A stretch of DNA of 64,000 nucleotides from Actinomadura luzonensis. GTDB taxonomy: Bacteria > Actinomycetota > Actinomycetes > Streptosporangiales > Streptosporangiaceae. The position numbers were made by a program, and so were the translations under genes. Under the pieces are notes generated by a model that saw only the letters and a program-made list of their open reading frames with translations, was not told where the DNA came from and did no database searches. Positions 16,458-25,721 of the stretch are shown here, one piece after another; the first letter of the stretch is position 1; each line of letters opens with the position of its first letter. The DNA is taken from positions 1,116,001 to 1,180,000 of the forward strand of contig NZ_JAKRKC020000002.1 in assembly GCF_022664455.2 (NCBI RefSeq), given 5' to 3'.

Positions 16458-17845
16458 GTGGCGCCGGCGAGGGCGCCGGCGCGCTCCCTGGCGGCCGCCG
16501 CCGCGGCCCGCTCGCCGAACGCCTCGGCCACCGCCGCCTGCTTCAGCCAGTTGTACGGGCTGCACGGCCGCACCCCGATCCGCTCGCTCACCAGCGTCCG
16601 CGCCAGATCCCGGGCCCCGGACCGCAGCGCGGCCTCCAGCAGCGTCCGCTGCACGGCGTCACGCTGGGCGTGGCTGCCGCCGAACTCGTTGACCCGGTGC
16701 CGGATCGGGTGCAGCAGCTCCACCACGGCCCGGTGGTCGCCCCGCCCGAACGCCACCAGCGCCCGGCACACCGGCAGCCCGACCCGCAGCGTCATGGCCA
16801 CGTTGGTGACCCCGGGGCGCCCTTCGGCCACGTACGCCTCCCGCGAGGCGATCAGCTTCTCGGCGTCCCCGATGCGCCCCGCCCCCACGTACGACATGAC
16901 CGCGTGCATGTCGTTGAAGGCGTAGAACGGCTCGGCCACCCGCGCCGGCCAGGCGTCGGCCAGCGCCCGCCACCGCGCGGGCTGCTCGGCGCCCTCCAGG
17001 TGCAGCCGCCACAGCAGCGCCGCCGCGTCCAGCAGCTCCATGGACGACTGCCCGTCGGCCAGCGCCGCGTCGTAGATCGCCAGCACCCGGGGCACGTCCC
17101 CGGCCTCCAGCGCGAACAGGCAGTAGTGCCACCAGGAGTGCACGCTGAAGAACGTCCCCGACGACCAGTCGGGCACCCGCGCGTCGAGGTAGCGCAGCCC
17201 GTCGCCGAAGCGGCCCTGCATCTCGTACGTGTGCGCCACCGCGTGGATGCCCCACACGTCGCGCGCGTTGAGCTCGACCGCGCGCAGCCCGACCTCCTCC
17301 GAGCGGTCGTAGTGACCGGCCTCCTCCAGGCCGAAGGCGTACATGCCGAGCACGTGCCCGTAGTGCGGGTCGTCGGGCCGCCAGGCGGTGAGCGCGCCGC
17401 CGACGCGGTCGCGCAGCGCGCGGGCGTCGCCGGTGAGGAAGTCGATCTGGTGCCCGGCGATCAGCGCGAGCGCGTCGCGCGGGTGCGCGGCGGTGATCTC
17501 GCCGAGCAGCGCGCCGCAGGTCAGGAAGTCGCCGTCGAGCAGCGCCCGCACGGCCGCCAGGTGCGCCCGCTCGCGGGGCGGCAGGGACGCCTCGTCGACG
17601 CGGCGGAGGAAGGCGCCGAAGCGGGCCCGCGCCGTCCGCGCGTCCTCGACCTCGGTGGTCAGCAGCCCGAGGTAGGCGGCGAGGACGTTGCCCATCGGGA
17701 AGTCGGGCGACTCCGCGAGCGCCGCGTTCGCCTCGGCGTCGACCTCGGCCCGGAAGTGCAGCAGCTCGTCGATCGCGCGGTCGTAGTGGCGCGTCGCGGC
17801 GGCGCTCGCGCCGCTGACGGCGAGTCCGTGCTGGTCGGTGCTCAC
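16454..17845 (-). CDS. TPR protein of the TTC38 type
   Basis: A 463-residue helical repeat protein. Characteristic stretches of the tetratricopeptide-repeat protein 38 family are present: HYDRAIDELLHFR near the N-terminus, HAVAHTYEMQGR near residue 205, then SSGTFFSVHSWWHYCLF. These proteins occur widely in bacteria and in humans (TTC38), with no well-defined function. No signal peptide or membrane segment is seen, so it should be cytoplasmic. The gene is monocistronic and faces the divergent DUF1206 gene, with under 100 bp between them. Confidence 0.82.
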   Translation of the reverse strand: MSTDQHGLAVSGASAAATRHYDRAIDELLHFRAEVDAEANAALAESPDFPMGNVLAAYLGLLTTEVEDARTARARFGAFLRRVDEASLPPRERAHLAAVRALLDGDFLTCGALLGEITAAHPRDALALIAGHQIDFLTGDARALRDRVGGALTAWRPDDPHYGHVLGMYAFGLEEAGHYDRSEEVGLRAVELNARDVWGIHAVAHTYEMQGRFGDGLRYLDARVPDWSSGTFFSVHSWWHYCLFALEAGDVPRVLAIYDAALADGQSSMELLDAAALLWRLHLEGAEQPARWRALADAWPARVAEPFYAFNDMHAVMSYVGAGRIGDAEKLIASREAYVAEGRPGVTNVAMTLRVGLPVCRALVAFGRGDHRAVVELLHPIRHRVNEFGGSHAQRDAVQRTLLEAALRSGARDLARTLVSERIGVRPCSPYNWLKQAAVAEAFGERAAAAAARERAGALAGAT

Positions 17846-17938
17846 CGGATCACTGTAACCGGCGCCGCCGCCCCCGTCCGAGGCCTAGAACGCCGTTTCC
17901 CGGGCACTTCGGAGGTCCCTGGAACCCCTGGAGGAATG

Positions 17939-18748
17939 ATGAGCACGGCGGGACGTGAGGTGCGGGGCGCGGCGCGGCGGGCGGCCCGCAGCCCGGTGAT
18001 GGACGTGGCCACGCGGATCGGCCTGGCCTGCCGTGGCGTGCTGTACGCGCTGGTCGGCGCGGTCGCGGTGCAGGTCGGCCTGGGCGAGCGGTCGAAGGAG
18101 GCCGACAAGGCGGGCGCCATCGAGACGGTCGCCGAGCTGCCCTTCGGCGCGGGCCTGCTGTGGATCATGACGCTCGGGTTCGTGGCGCTGGCGTTGTGGC
18201 AGACCTCGGAGGCGCTGTTCGGGCACGGGGAGGCGATCGAGCGGGTCGAGGCCGTCGCCCGGGTCGCGGTGTACGCGCTGGTCGTCGCGACCCTGCTGAG
18301 CGTGCTGACCAAGGGCAAGGCGTCGTCCGACGACGAGAAGTCCCGCGACCTGACCGCCAAGCTCCTCGACCTGCCCGGCGGGCAGGTCATCGTGGGCGCG
18401 GTCGGGCTCGGGCTGGTCGTGCTGGGCGTGTACTGGGTGCGCCAGGGCCTCACCAAGGGCTTCAGGAAGGAGCTCGACCAGGGCTCGATGCCGGCGCCGA
18501 CCCGCGCCGTGATGGACCGGCTCGGCGTCGGCGGGTTCGTGGCGCGGGGCGCGGTCGCCGCGCTGGCCGGGATCCTCGTCGGCCAGGCGGCGATCACGTT
18601 CGACCCGGACAAGGCGGGCGGCATCGACACGGCGCTGCGCGAGTTCGCCGACACGCCCGCCGGTCCTCTGCTGCTCGTGGTGGTGGCGCTGGGGCTGCTG
18701 CTGTTCGCGGCCTACTGCTTCGGCGAGGCCCGCTGGCGCCGCACCTGA
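17939..18748 (+). CDS. DUF1206 membrane protein
   Basis: A 269-residue integral membrane protein with six hydrophobic segments arranged as three repeated pairs, the pattern of DUF1206 proteins. Each repeat has a G-x-R/C-G-x-L/V-Y-A-like helix (GLACRGVLYALVGAVA, then ARVAVYALVVAT, then GGFVARGAVAALAGILVG). The function is unknown. Two adjacent ATG codons occur (17936 and 17939); the second is better spaced from GGAGG. It is not in an operon. Confidence 0.85.
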   Translation: MSTAGREVRGAARRAARSPVMDVATRIGLACRGVLYALVGAVAVQVGLGERSKEADKAGAIETVAELPFGAGLLWIMTLGFVALALWQTSEALFGHGEAIERVEAVARVAVYALVVATLLSVLTKGKASSDDEKSRDLTAKLLDLPGGQVIVGAVGLGLVVLGVYWVRQGLTKGFRKELDQGSMPAPTRAVMDRLGVGGFVARGAVAALAGILVGQAAITFDPDKAGGIDTALREFADTPAGPLLLVVVALGLLLFAAYCFGEARWRRT

Positions 18749-18775
18749 GTACCGGGCAGGGCCCAGCGGGAGGGC

Positions 18776-19867
18776 TCAGCGGGAGCGCTGGGCGATCACC
18801 GCGCGGCCCGTCCCCGGGTCGTCGCAGAACGCGCCGTCGACGCCCAGGTCGAGCAGCTTCGCCAGCCAGCCCGTGACGTTCCCGGTCGCGCGCGGGTAGA
18901 CCGGGCTCGCCGGGTCCCCCATCCGGTAGTCGGTCGGGAGCTGGGAGTTCTCGTTGCGGACGGTCCACACGTGCACGTCCAGGCCCCTGCGGTGGGCGTC
19001 GGCGACGAGCGTCGTGGGCGGCAGCGTCCGGCCGGCGGCGTCCTGCGGCACCACCCGGCGGGTGTCCACGCCGATGCCGTCGGCGTAGCGGGCGACCTCG
19101 CGCAGCCCGTCCGGGGTGACCATGTCGTCGTAGGTGCGGGTGCCGCCGGCGGCGACCCAGTCGTACGGGGCGCCGCCGAAGGTGATGAGCTGGATCAGCG
19201 GCAGCTTGGTGCGGCCGCTCAGCTCGCGCAGGTTCGCCGTCTCGAACGACTGGATGTACGCCTTGCGCACCCGGTACCTGTCCAGCACCTCCAGCAGCGG
19301 CTCCTCCAGCGACAGCCCGATGGAGTCGAAGTACGTCGGGTGCTTGGTCTCGGGATAGACGCCGACGCCGGCCCGCAGCGCGAGCTGCACGACCTCCTCG
19401 AACGTCGGGATCTCCGCCAGCCCGTCGAAGGCGGTGTTGCCCGGCCGCAGGTCGGGCACGCGCTCCTTGGCGCGCAGCGTCTTCAGCTCGGCCAGCGTGA
19501 AGTCCTCGGTGAACCAGCCGGTGACCGGCCGGCCGTCCACGGTCTTGGTGGTGCGCCGGTCGGCGAACTCCGGGTGCGCGGCCACGTCGGTGGTGCCGGA
19601 GATCTCGTTCTCGTGCCGGGCCACCAGCACGTGGTCCTTGGTGGAGACCAGGTCGGGCTCGATGTAGTCGGCGCCGAGGGCGATGGCCGTCTCGTAGGAC
19701 AGGAGGGTGTGCTCGGGCCGGTGGGCGCTGGCGCCCCGGTGCCCGATCACGACGGGTTCGTGGCCGCGGCGCTCGGCCGTGGCGGGCGGTGTCTGGATCA
19801 CGAGGGCGACCGTACCGGCGGCCAGGACCCCGGCCAGCACGCTCGCGAGTAACCTGCGCGTCGTCAT
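18776..19867 (-). CDS. Secreted glycerophosphodiester phosphodiesterase
   Basis: A 363-residue GlpQ-type enzyme. Residues 1-31 form a signal peptide (basic n-region, hydrophobic core, cleavage after PATA). The catalytic GDPD motifs follow: HRGASAHRPEHT near residue 43, then YIEPDLV and a catalytic His in ARHENEI. It should hydrolyse glycerophosphodiesters to glycerol-3-phosphate and an alcohol outside the cell, which could release phosphate from lipids or teichoic-type polymers. It is transcribed divergently from the OFA transporter gene. Confidence 0.9.
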   Translation of the reverse strand: MTTRRLLASVLAGVLAAGTVALVIQTPPATAERRGHEPVVIGHRGASAHRPEHTLLSYETAIALGADYIEPDLVSTKDHVLVARHENEISGTTDVAAHPEFADRRTTKTVDGRPVTGWFTEDFTLAELKTLRAKERVPDLRPGNTAFDGLAEIPTFEEVVQLALRAGVGVYPETKHPTYFDSIGLSLEEPLLEVLDRYRVRKAYIQSFETANLRELSGRTKLPLIQLITFGGAPYDWVAAGGTRTYDDMVTPDGLREVARYADGIGVDTRRVVPQDAAGRTLPPTTLVADAHRRGLDVHVWTVRNENSQLPTDYRMGDPASPVYPRATGNVTGWLAKLLDLGVDGAFCDDPGTGRAVIAQRSR

Positions 19868-19959
19868 GCGCGCACCGTAGACCGCCGAGGTGGACCGCGA
19901 GTTACGGGTGGGCGCACGGCGAGGGACGGGTCCGCTGGGCCCGATGGGACGGCCGGATC

Positions 19960-19977
19960 TCGCCGACCGTTCGGCGA
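19960..19977. promoter_or_regulatory. 7-4-7 inverted repeat in the GDPD/MFS divergent region
   Basis: TCGCCGA and TCGGCGA flank CCGT. A second GACCGTTCG copy follows at about 19986. The site lies between divergent promoters and may be an operator, but no regulator gene adjoins. Confidence 0.4.
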
Positions 19978-20024
19978 CGGGATCTGACCGTTCGCCGTAA
20001 AGATCGAGCGCATGCGAGATACCG

Positions 20025-20035
20025 CATACAGTATG
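20025..20035. promoter_or_regulatory. CATACAGTATG palindrome overlapping the -10 of the OFA gene
   Basis: An 11-bp perfect palindrome contains TACAGT, a plausible -10 element, 8 bases before the GTG start at 20041. This suggests a leaderless transcript controlled by a regulator binding across the -10. The half-site resembles GntR-family operators. Confidence 0.45.
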
Positions 20036-20040
20036 GCCCT

Positions 20041-21399
20041 GTGGCAGGTTTCCTCAGCCGTTCCCGAACCGTCGCCGACCCCTCCTGGAGCCGCTGGCTG
20101 GTGCCGCCCGCGGCCCTCTCGGTGCACCTGGCCATCGGGCAGGCCTACGCCTGGAGCGTCTTCAAGCCGCCGCTGGAGTCCGCGCTCGGCCTGACCGGCA
20201 CGCAGAGCGCGCTGCCGTTCCAGCTCGGCATCGTCATGCTGGGCCTGTCGGCCGCCTTCGGCGGCACGCTGGTCGAGCGCAACGGCCCGCGCTGGGCCAT
20301 GTTCGTCTCGATGACCTGCTTCTCCTCCGGCTTCCTGCTGTCCGCGCTCGGCGTGGCGACCCGGCAGTACTGGCTCGTCGTGCTCGGCTACGGCGTGGTC
20401 GGCGGCGTCGGGCTCGGCATCGGCTACATCTCGCCCGTCTCCACGCTGATCAAGTGGTTCCCGGACCGGCCCGGCATGGCGACCGGCATCGCGATCATGG
20501 GGTTCGGCGGGGGAGCGCTCATCGCCTCGCCCTGGTCGGCGCAGATGCTCACCGCGTTCGGCCCGTCCACCGGCGGCATCGCGCTGACCTTCCTCGTGCA
20601 CGGCGTCGTCTACGCGGCGTTCATGACGATGGGCGTGCTGCTGGTCCGCATCCCGCCCGAGGGCTGGTTCCCGCGGAACTGGACGCCGCCCGCCGCGGCC
20701 CGCCGCCCGCTCGTCACCGACGCCGACGTCTCGGCCCGCAACGCCATCCGCACCCCGCAGTTCTACTGCCTGTGGGTGGTGCTGTGCTGCAACGTCACCG
20801 CGGGCATCGGCATCCTGGAGAAGGCCGCGCCGATGATCACCGACTTCTTCGCCGGCACGCCCGCGGCCGTCGCGGCGGGCGCGGCGGCCGGGTTCGTCGC
20901 GCTGCTGTCGCTCGCCAACATGACCGGCCGCTTCGTCTGGTCCTCCACCTCCGACCTGATCGGGCGCAAGAACATGTACCGCGTCTACCTGGGCGCCGGC
21001 GCGCTGCTCTACCTCGCCATCGCGCTGCTCGGCGACGGCTCGAAACCGCTGTTCATCGGGTGCGCGCTCGGCATCCTGTCCTTCTACGGCGGCGGCTTCG
21101 CGACCGTCCCCGCCTACCTGAAGGACCTGTTCGGCACCTACCAGGTGGGCGCCATCCACGGCCGGCTGCTGACCGCCTGGTCCACCGCCGGCGTGCTGGG
21201 CCCGCTCATCGTCAACGCCGTCGCCGACGCCGGCAAGGCCGCCGGGCGCTCCGGCCCGGCCCTCTACACGACCTCCCTGTACGTCATGATCGGCCTGCTC
21301 GCCGTCGGCTTCGCCGCCAACGAGCTGATCCGGCCGGTGCACGACAGGTACCACGAGCACCCGGCCGGCGGCCTCGCCGGGAAGGAGCAGACCGTATGA
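20041..21399 (+). CDS. OFA-family MFS transporter (oxalate/formate antiporter type)
   Basis: A 452-residue membrane protein with twelve predicted helices. Family features include HLAIGQAYAWSVFKPPLE in the first helix, GGVGLGIGYISPVSTLIKWFPDRPG after the fourth, and a central loop with PPEGW. These are typical of the oxalate:formate antiporter group, which exchanges small carboxylates or carries other anions. The GTG at 20041 is chosen because it begins just before the first helix and follows a possible -10; there is no Shine-Dalgarno sequence, consistent with leaderless translation. The stop overlaps the start of a 35-residue membrane peptide gene. The substrate is unknown. Confidence 0.87.
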   Translation: MAGFLSRSRTVADPSWSRWLVPPAALSVHLAIGQAYAWSVFKPPLESALGLTGTQSALPFQLGIVMLGLSAAFGGTLVERNGPRWAMFVSMTCFSSGFLLSALGVATRQYWLVVLGYGVVGGVGLGIGYISPVSTLIKWFPDRPGMATGIAIMGFGGGALIASPWSAQMLTAFGPSTGGIALTFLVHGVVYAAFMTMGVLLVRIPPEGWFPRNWTPPAAARRPLVTDADVSARNAIRTPQFYCLWVVLCCNVTAGIGILEKAAPMITDFFAGTPAAVAAGAAAGFVALLSLANMTGRFVWSSTSDLIGRKNMYRVYLGAGALLYLAIALLGDGSKPLFIGCALGILSFYGGGFATVPAYLKDLFGTYQVGAIHGRLLTAWSTAGVLGPLIVNAVADAGKAAGRSGPALYTTSLYVMIGLLAVGFAANELIRPVHDRYHEHPAGGLAGKEQTV

Positions 21400-21503
21400 G
21401 CGGGCGCACCGCGCTCATGGCGCTGGCCTGGGCCTGGGTCGCCCTGCCCTTCGCCTACGGCGTCTACAACCTGCTGCTGAAGCTCGCCCAGCTCTTCGGG
21501 TGA
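21396..21503 (+). CDS. Small membrane partner of the OFA transporter (35 residues)
   Basis: A 35-residue peptide of one hydrophobic helix (MALAWAWVALPFAYGVYNLL). Its ATG overlaps the stop of the OFA transporter (ATGA), with GGAGCAG upstream inside that gene. Peptides of this kind, annotated elsewhere as MFS transporter small subunit, recur next to OFA carriers. It probably sits in the membrane with the main subunit, as an assembly or gating partner. The frame is too short for most gene callers. Confidence 0.78.
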   Translation: MSGRTALMALAWAWVALPFAYGVYNLLLKLAQLFG

Positions 21504-21506
21504 GGC

Positions 21507-22352
21507 TCAGCCCTTCTCCGACCCCTCGTTGGCGCCCCGCACGAAGTAACGCTGGAACACCACGAACACCACCGCCACCGGGATCGTGGCCAGCAGCGCC
21601 GCGCCCAGCTTGACCGGGTACTGGGTGCCCTTGCCGAGCGACCCGCTCACCAGGTCCGCCAGGCCCCGGGGCAGCGTGAACAGCTCCGGGCTCTGCACCG
21701 CGACCAGGGTGTGCGGGAACTCGTTCCAGGCGCCCTGGAAGGAGATGACGGTCAGCGTGATCAGCGCGGGCCGCGCCATCGGCAGCACCACCGACCAGAA
21801 CGTGCGGAAGATCCCGGCCCCGTCCACCCGGGCCGCCTCCTCCACGGTGGGCGGGACCGAGACGAAGAACTGCCGCATGATGAACACCCCGGCCGCGTCG
21901 CAGATCACCGGCAGGACGAGCGCGGTGTAGCTGTCGTAGAGCCCGAGCTGGTTCAGCACCAGGAACTTCGGGATGAACAGCACCACCCCCGGCACCGCCA
22001 TGATCGCCACGATGCCCGCCGCGATCGCCCGCCGGCCGCGGAAGCGCAGCCGGGCCAGCGCGTAGCCGGCCATCGAGTCCAGCAGCACCCGGCCCACCGT
22101 GAGGACGACCGTCACCAGCAGCGAGTTGCCCAGCCACAGCGGCAGGTCGGTGTGCGCGAAGACCCGCTCGTAGCCCGCCAGGGACAGCGGGGAGGGGACC
22201 GGCGACAGCGGGTGCGCCGCCGCGTCCGGCTCGCTCTTCAGCGAGGTCGCGATCTGGATGACGAACGGGTACAGGAACACCAGCGCGAAGAACACCAGCA
22301 CGAAGTAGCCGGCGAAGGCCGAGGCCAGCGCGCGCGGGCCGCGCGGCTTCAC
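21507..22352 (-). CDS. Carbohydrate ABC transporter permease (MalG type)
   Basis: A 281-residue permease with six helices and the EAA loop typical of the MalFG family (EEAARVDGAGIFRTFWSVVLPMARP, key part EAARVDGAG). The GTG at 22352 overlaps the stop of the MalF-type gene (GTGA). It is the last gene of a binding protein-permease-permease unit on the minus strand, and its 3' end lies 3 bp from the OFA small-subunit gene. It forms a heterodimeric channel with the MalF-type protein; the ATPase is not coded here and may be a shared MsiK-type subunit, as in other actinomycetes. Confidence 0.9.
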   Translation of the reverse strand: MKPRGPRALASAFAGYFVLVFFALVFLYPFVIQIATSLKSEPDAAAHPLSPVPSPLSLAGYERVFAHTDLPLWLGNSLLVTVVLTVGRVLLDSMAGYALARLRFRGRRAIAAGIVAIMAVPGVVLFIPKFLVLNQLGLYDSYTALVLPVICDAAGVFIMRQFFVSVPPTVEEAARVDGAGIFRTFWSVVLPMARPALITLTVISFQGAWNEFPHTLVAVQSPELFTLPRGLADLVSGSLGKGTQYPVKLGAALLATIPVAVVFVVFQRYFVRGANEGSEKG

Positions 22353-23383
22353 GACGCCCTCCGATCCCGCATGACCAGGCGCTGCAGCAGGGTCAGCAGC
22401 ACGATCACGGCGAACAGCACGAACGAGATGGCCGTCCCCGAGCCGTAGTCGAAGCTGCGGAAGGCCGTCTGGTACGACAGGAACGCGGGCGTCAGGGTGG
22501 TCTTGGCCGGGTTGCCCTGGCTCATCACGTAGATCTGGTCGAACACCTGCCAGGTCGCGATCAGCCCCAGCGTCACCACCAGGAACGTCGTCGGCCGCAG
22601 CAGCGGCAGCGTCACGTGCCGGAACACGCCCCACCGCCCGGCCCCGTCCAGCATCGCGGCCTCCTCGAGCGTCACCGGGACGTCCTGCAGCGCCGCGAGG
22701 AACATGAGCATGAACGTGCCGGACGTCGTCCACACGACCAGCATGATGATCGTCGTCATGGCCACGCTCGGCCCCGACAGCCACTCCCACCACGACAGCC
22801 CGAACGGCCCGCCGCCGGTCAGCGCCGCCGGCGGCGCGTCCGGGTCCACCAGGCCGGTCGCGCCCAGCAGCAGGTGCAGCAGGCCGCGCGAGTCGGCGAA
22901 CCACTGCGGCCCGTCCACGCCGAACAGCGCCAGCAGCCCGTTGACCGCGCCCGAGTTGGCGAAGACGAACAGGAACACCACGCTGATCGCGACGGAGCTG
23001 GTCACCGACGGGAAGAAGAACGCGGCGCGGAAGAACGTCCGGCCGCGCAGCAGCCGGGCGTTGACCACCAGCGCCAGCCCGAGCGCCAGCACGGTCTGCA
23101 GCGGCACGACGATCGCCACGTAGTAGGCGTTGTTGCGCACGCTCGTCATGAAGTCGCGCCGGGCCAGCCCCTCCTCGGTGAACAGCCTGGTGTAGTTGTC
23201 CGCCCCGACGAACGGCACCCCGGCGCGGAACGGGCTGCCCTGCCCGTTCCAGCCGGTCAGGCTCACCCACAGCGCCATGAGGATGGGCGCCACCATGAAC
23301 AGGCCCAGGATGACCACCACGGGCGCCACGAACAGCCAGCCGGCGAGCTGCTCGCGCGCCGCGCCGGGCCGCCGCCCGGTCAT
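22349..23383 (-). CDS. Carbohydrate ABC transporter permease (MalF type)
   Basis: A 344-residue membrane protein with an N-terminal helix, a large extracytoplasmic loop around residues 165-215 and the EAA loop (EEAAMLDGAGRWGVF). ATG 23383 overlaps the stop of the binding-protein gene. It pairs with the MalG-type permease to bring in an oligosaccharide delivered by the lipoprotein at 23380. The substrate is inferred to be an alpha-glucoside, from the linked glycosidase. Confidence 0.9.
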   Translation of the reverse strand: MTGRRPGAAREQLAGWLFVAPVVVILGLFMVAPILMALWVSLTGWNGQGSPFRAGVPFVGADNYTRLFTEEGLARRDFMTSVRNNAYYVAIVVPLQTVLALGLALVVNARLLRGRTFFRAAFFFPSVTSSVAISVVFLFVFANSGAVNGLLALFGVDGPQWFADSRGLLHLLLGATGLVDPDAPPAALTGGGPFGLSWWEWLSGPSVAMTTIIMLVVWTTSGTFMLMFLAALQDVPVTLEEAAMLDGAGRWGVFRHVTLPLLRPTTFLVVTLGLIATWQVFDQIYVMSQGNPAKTTLTPAFLSYQTAFRSFDYGSGTAISFVLFAVIVLLTLLQRLVMRDRRAS

Positions 23384-24627
23384 GACCCGCCGAGCGCGGC
23401 CTGCGCGTTCTGCTGCACCCGCCGCAGCAGCGCCTCGGGCGACTGCGTGGCGAGCTGCTGCAGGCCGGTGTCGAGGTCGGCGAGGACGCTGTCCATCTTG
23501 GGCGCGTTGACCGGGCCCTGCGCGTACGCGGCGCCGTCCACGAACGGCGTGTCGGCGGGGAAGGCGGCGGTGTAGGCGCTCCTGGCCGACTGGCGCGAGG
23601 GCATGACGCCGAACGCCTTGGCGAAGGCCATCTGCTGCTCGGCCCCGGTCATCGCCTCGACGAACGAGATCGCCTGCTGCTTGAAGCGGCTCTTGGCCGA
23701 GACGCCCCAGCAGGTGGTGAACGACAGCGTGCCCTTGCCCTCCGGCCCGGCGGGCAGCTCGTACACCTTGTAGGAGACGTCGGGGAAGTCGGCCTTCAGC
23801 GCGCCCTTGATCCAGTTGCCCTCGATCGTCATGGCGGCCTTGCCCTTGCCGAACGCCTCGCCGCCCCAGCCCGCGTCGAGCTGGGCCGGGTAGCGGGCCA
23901 GGCCGTCCTTCAGCAGCGAGCGCACGTACCGCAGCGCGGCCAGGTTCTGCGGGCTGTCGGCGGTGGCCCGCTTGCCGTCGGGACTGGTGATCCAGCCGCC
24001 GGCCTGCACCATGAACGCGCCGATCCGGTCGCGCGTGTCGCCGAGCGCGAGCGGCGTGACGCCCTTCGCCTTCAGCCTCCTCGCGACCGAGGTGAGCTGC
24101 TCCCAGGTCTTCGGCACGTCGGCGCCGGTCAGGCCGGCCTTGGCCCACAGGTCCTCGTTGACGATCAGGGCGAGGGTGGAGAAGTCCTTGGGCGCGCAGT
24201 AGAACCTGCCGTCGCGGGTGAACGCGGCGCGCAGGGCCGGGTAGAAGTCGTCGGGGGAGCTGATCCTGTCGCCGTACGGCTCAAGCGCGCCGACGCTGGC
24301 GTAGTCGGCGAAGCGGACCGCGTCCACGTAGAACACGTCCGGCGGGTTGCCGCCGGCGAAGGCCTGGCCGAGCTGCTGCTGCAGGTCCTGGGCGGGCGTC
24401 ACGGCCGCGGTGGCGCCGGAGGCGGCGGCCCACTTCTGGGCGGCCTGCCTGACGGCGGCGGTCTCGGCCTCGCCGGAGGAGCCGATGAGGATCTGCAGGC
24501 TCGCCGGGCCCGAGCTCTGCTGCGCGGGCGCGCCGGGGCCGTCGTCGAAGCCGCGGCCGCAGGCGGCCGTCAGGAGCAGGGCGGTGCAGGCGAGGCCGGT
24601 CGCGGCCCGGCGGGTTCGTGGCGTCAT
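23380..24627 (-). CDS. Sugar-binding lipoprotein (MalE type, family 1)
   Basis: A 415-residue extracellular solute-binding protein with a signal peptide and lipobox (LLTAACG), so it is membrane-anchored. Features of family 1 sugar-binding proteins include IEGNWIKG and the SFTTCWG region in the second half. Two starts are possible: ATG 24660, which overlaps the regulator's stop, and ATG 24627, which has AGGAA 8 bases upstream and gives a normal signal peptide; I chose the latter. It is co-transcribed after the LacI gene and before the permeases. Confidence 0.87.
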   Translation of the reverse strand: MTPRTRRAATGLACTALLLTAACGRGFDDGPGAPAQQSSGPASLQILIGSSGEAETAAVRQAAQKWAAASGATAAVTPAQDLQQQLGQAFAGGNPPDVFYVDAVRFADYASVGALEPYGDRISSPDDFYPALRAAFTRDGRFYCAPKDFSTLALIVNEDLWAKAGLTGADVPKTWEQLTSVARRLKAKGVTPLALGDTRDRIGAFMVQAGGWITSPDGKRATADSPQNLAALRYVRSLLKDGLARYPAQLDAGWGGEAFGKGKAAMTIEGNWIKGALKADFPDVSYKVYELPAGPEGKGTLSFTTCWGVSAKSRFKQQAISFVEAMTGAEQQMAFAKAFGVMPSRQSARSAYTAAFPADTPFVDGAAYAQGPVNAPKMDSVLADLDTGLQQLATQSPEALLRRVQQNAQAALGGS

Positions 24628-24656
24628 CGGGGGGTTCCTGTTCTCGCTAGCGGGGG

Positions 24657-25703
24657 TCATGCCGACCGCCTCAGGGTCAGGGTGGGCTCCAGCAGCACGT
24701 GCTCGGCCGGCCGGGGGGCCTGGCCCAGGGTGCGGGTCAGCAGGTCGACGCAGACGCCGGCGGCCTCGGCGAGCGGCTGGCGGACACTGGTCAGCCCGAC
24801 CGCCCGGGCCACCGGCGTGTCGTCGAAGCCGATCACGGCGGTGCGGCCCGCGCCCGCCACGCCGGGGTCGCCGCCGAGGTGGCCAGGGCCGTCCGCGCCG
24901 AGCGCGCCGAGGGCCAGGGAGTCGCTGGCGCACACCAGGGCGGTCACCCCGGCGCCGGTGGCGAGCAGGTCGCGGGCCGCCGCGGCGCCGCTGTCCACGC
25001 CGTCCTCGACGGCCCGGCTCAGCCCCTCGCCGGGCAGGCCGCGCTCGGCCAGCGCCCGCGCCCAGCCCGCGCGCCGGTCGTCGCCCACGCCGGACCCGGC
25101 CGGCCAGCCGATGAAGCCGATGCGGCGGTGCCCGGCCGCCAGCAGGTGCCGGGTGGCCGCGGCGGTGCCGGCCGCGCCGTCCACGTCCACCCAGGAGTGG
25201 CGGGCCCCGTCCGGGTCGCTCGTGCCGTCCGGGTCGCTCCACGGGCGGCCGAACGCCACGAACGGCAGCCCCCGCTCCAGCAGCCACGCCGTGCGCAGGT
25301 CGCCGTGGTGGGTCGCGGTCAGCACGAAGGCGTCCGGCTCGTAGGAGCCGAGCAGGTCCTCGAACGTGGCGATCTCGCCGCGGTCGTCGGCGGCGGTGTA
25401 GAGCAGCACCCGGTAGCCCGCGCGGGCGGCCGACTCGGTGAGGCCGTGCAGGAAGGCGTCCATGACGGTGCCGCTGATGCCGTCGCCGCCCGGGTCGATG
25501 CGGATGGCGATGAGCCTGGAGCGGCCGGTGCGCATCTGGCGGGCGGCCTGGTTGGCGCGGTAGCCGAGCCGCTCGACCACCTCCAGGACGTGGCGGCGGG
25601 TCTCCTCACGGACGACCTCGGGGCTGTTGAGCGTGTTCGACACCGTCTGCCGGGACACGCCGGCCACCCGGGCCACGTCCATGATGGTCACCTTTTCCGC
25701 CAT
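24657..25703 (-). CDS. LacI-family regulator of the oligosaccharide cluster
   Basis: A 348-residue repressor. The N-terminus carries a full helix-turn-helix (TIMDVARVAGVSRQTVSNTL, key part VARVAGVSRQTVS) and hinge helix (YRANQAARQMR). The sugar-binding core ends in VIGFDDTPVARA and LTSVRQPLAE. It is the first gene of the minus-strand operon and faces the divergent glycosidase gene. Two near-identical palindromes of the TTGAACGTTCAA type lie between the two starts and are the expected binding sites. The likely inducer is the imported sugar or its hydrolysis product. Confidence 0.9.
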   Translation of the reverse strand: MAEKVTIMDVARVAGVSRQTVSNTLNSPEVVREETRRHVLEVVERLGYRANQAARQMRTGRSRLIAIRIDPGGDGISGTVMDAFLHGLTESAARAGYRVLLYTAADDRGEIATFEDLLGSYEPDAFVLTATHHGDLRTAWLLERGLPFVAFGRPWSDPDGTSDPDGARHSWVDVDGAAGTAAATRHLLAAGHRRIGFIGWPAGSGVGDDRRAGWARALAERGLPGEGLSRAVEDGVDSGAAAARDLLATGAGVTALVCASDSLALGALGADGPGHLGGDPGVAGAGRTAVIGFDDTPVARAVGLTSVRQPLAEAAGVCVDLLTRTLGQAPRPAEHVLLEPTLTLRRSA

Positions 25704-25721
25704 TTTGCGCCTTTCGAGAGG

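Noticed and set aside
15827..17938. Long + strand frame running into the DUF1206 gene
   Set aside because: The part upstream of 17936 is antisense to the recombinase-like and TTC38-like genes and has no domain pattern; only the DUF1206 portion is real.
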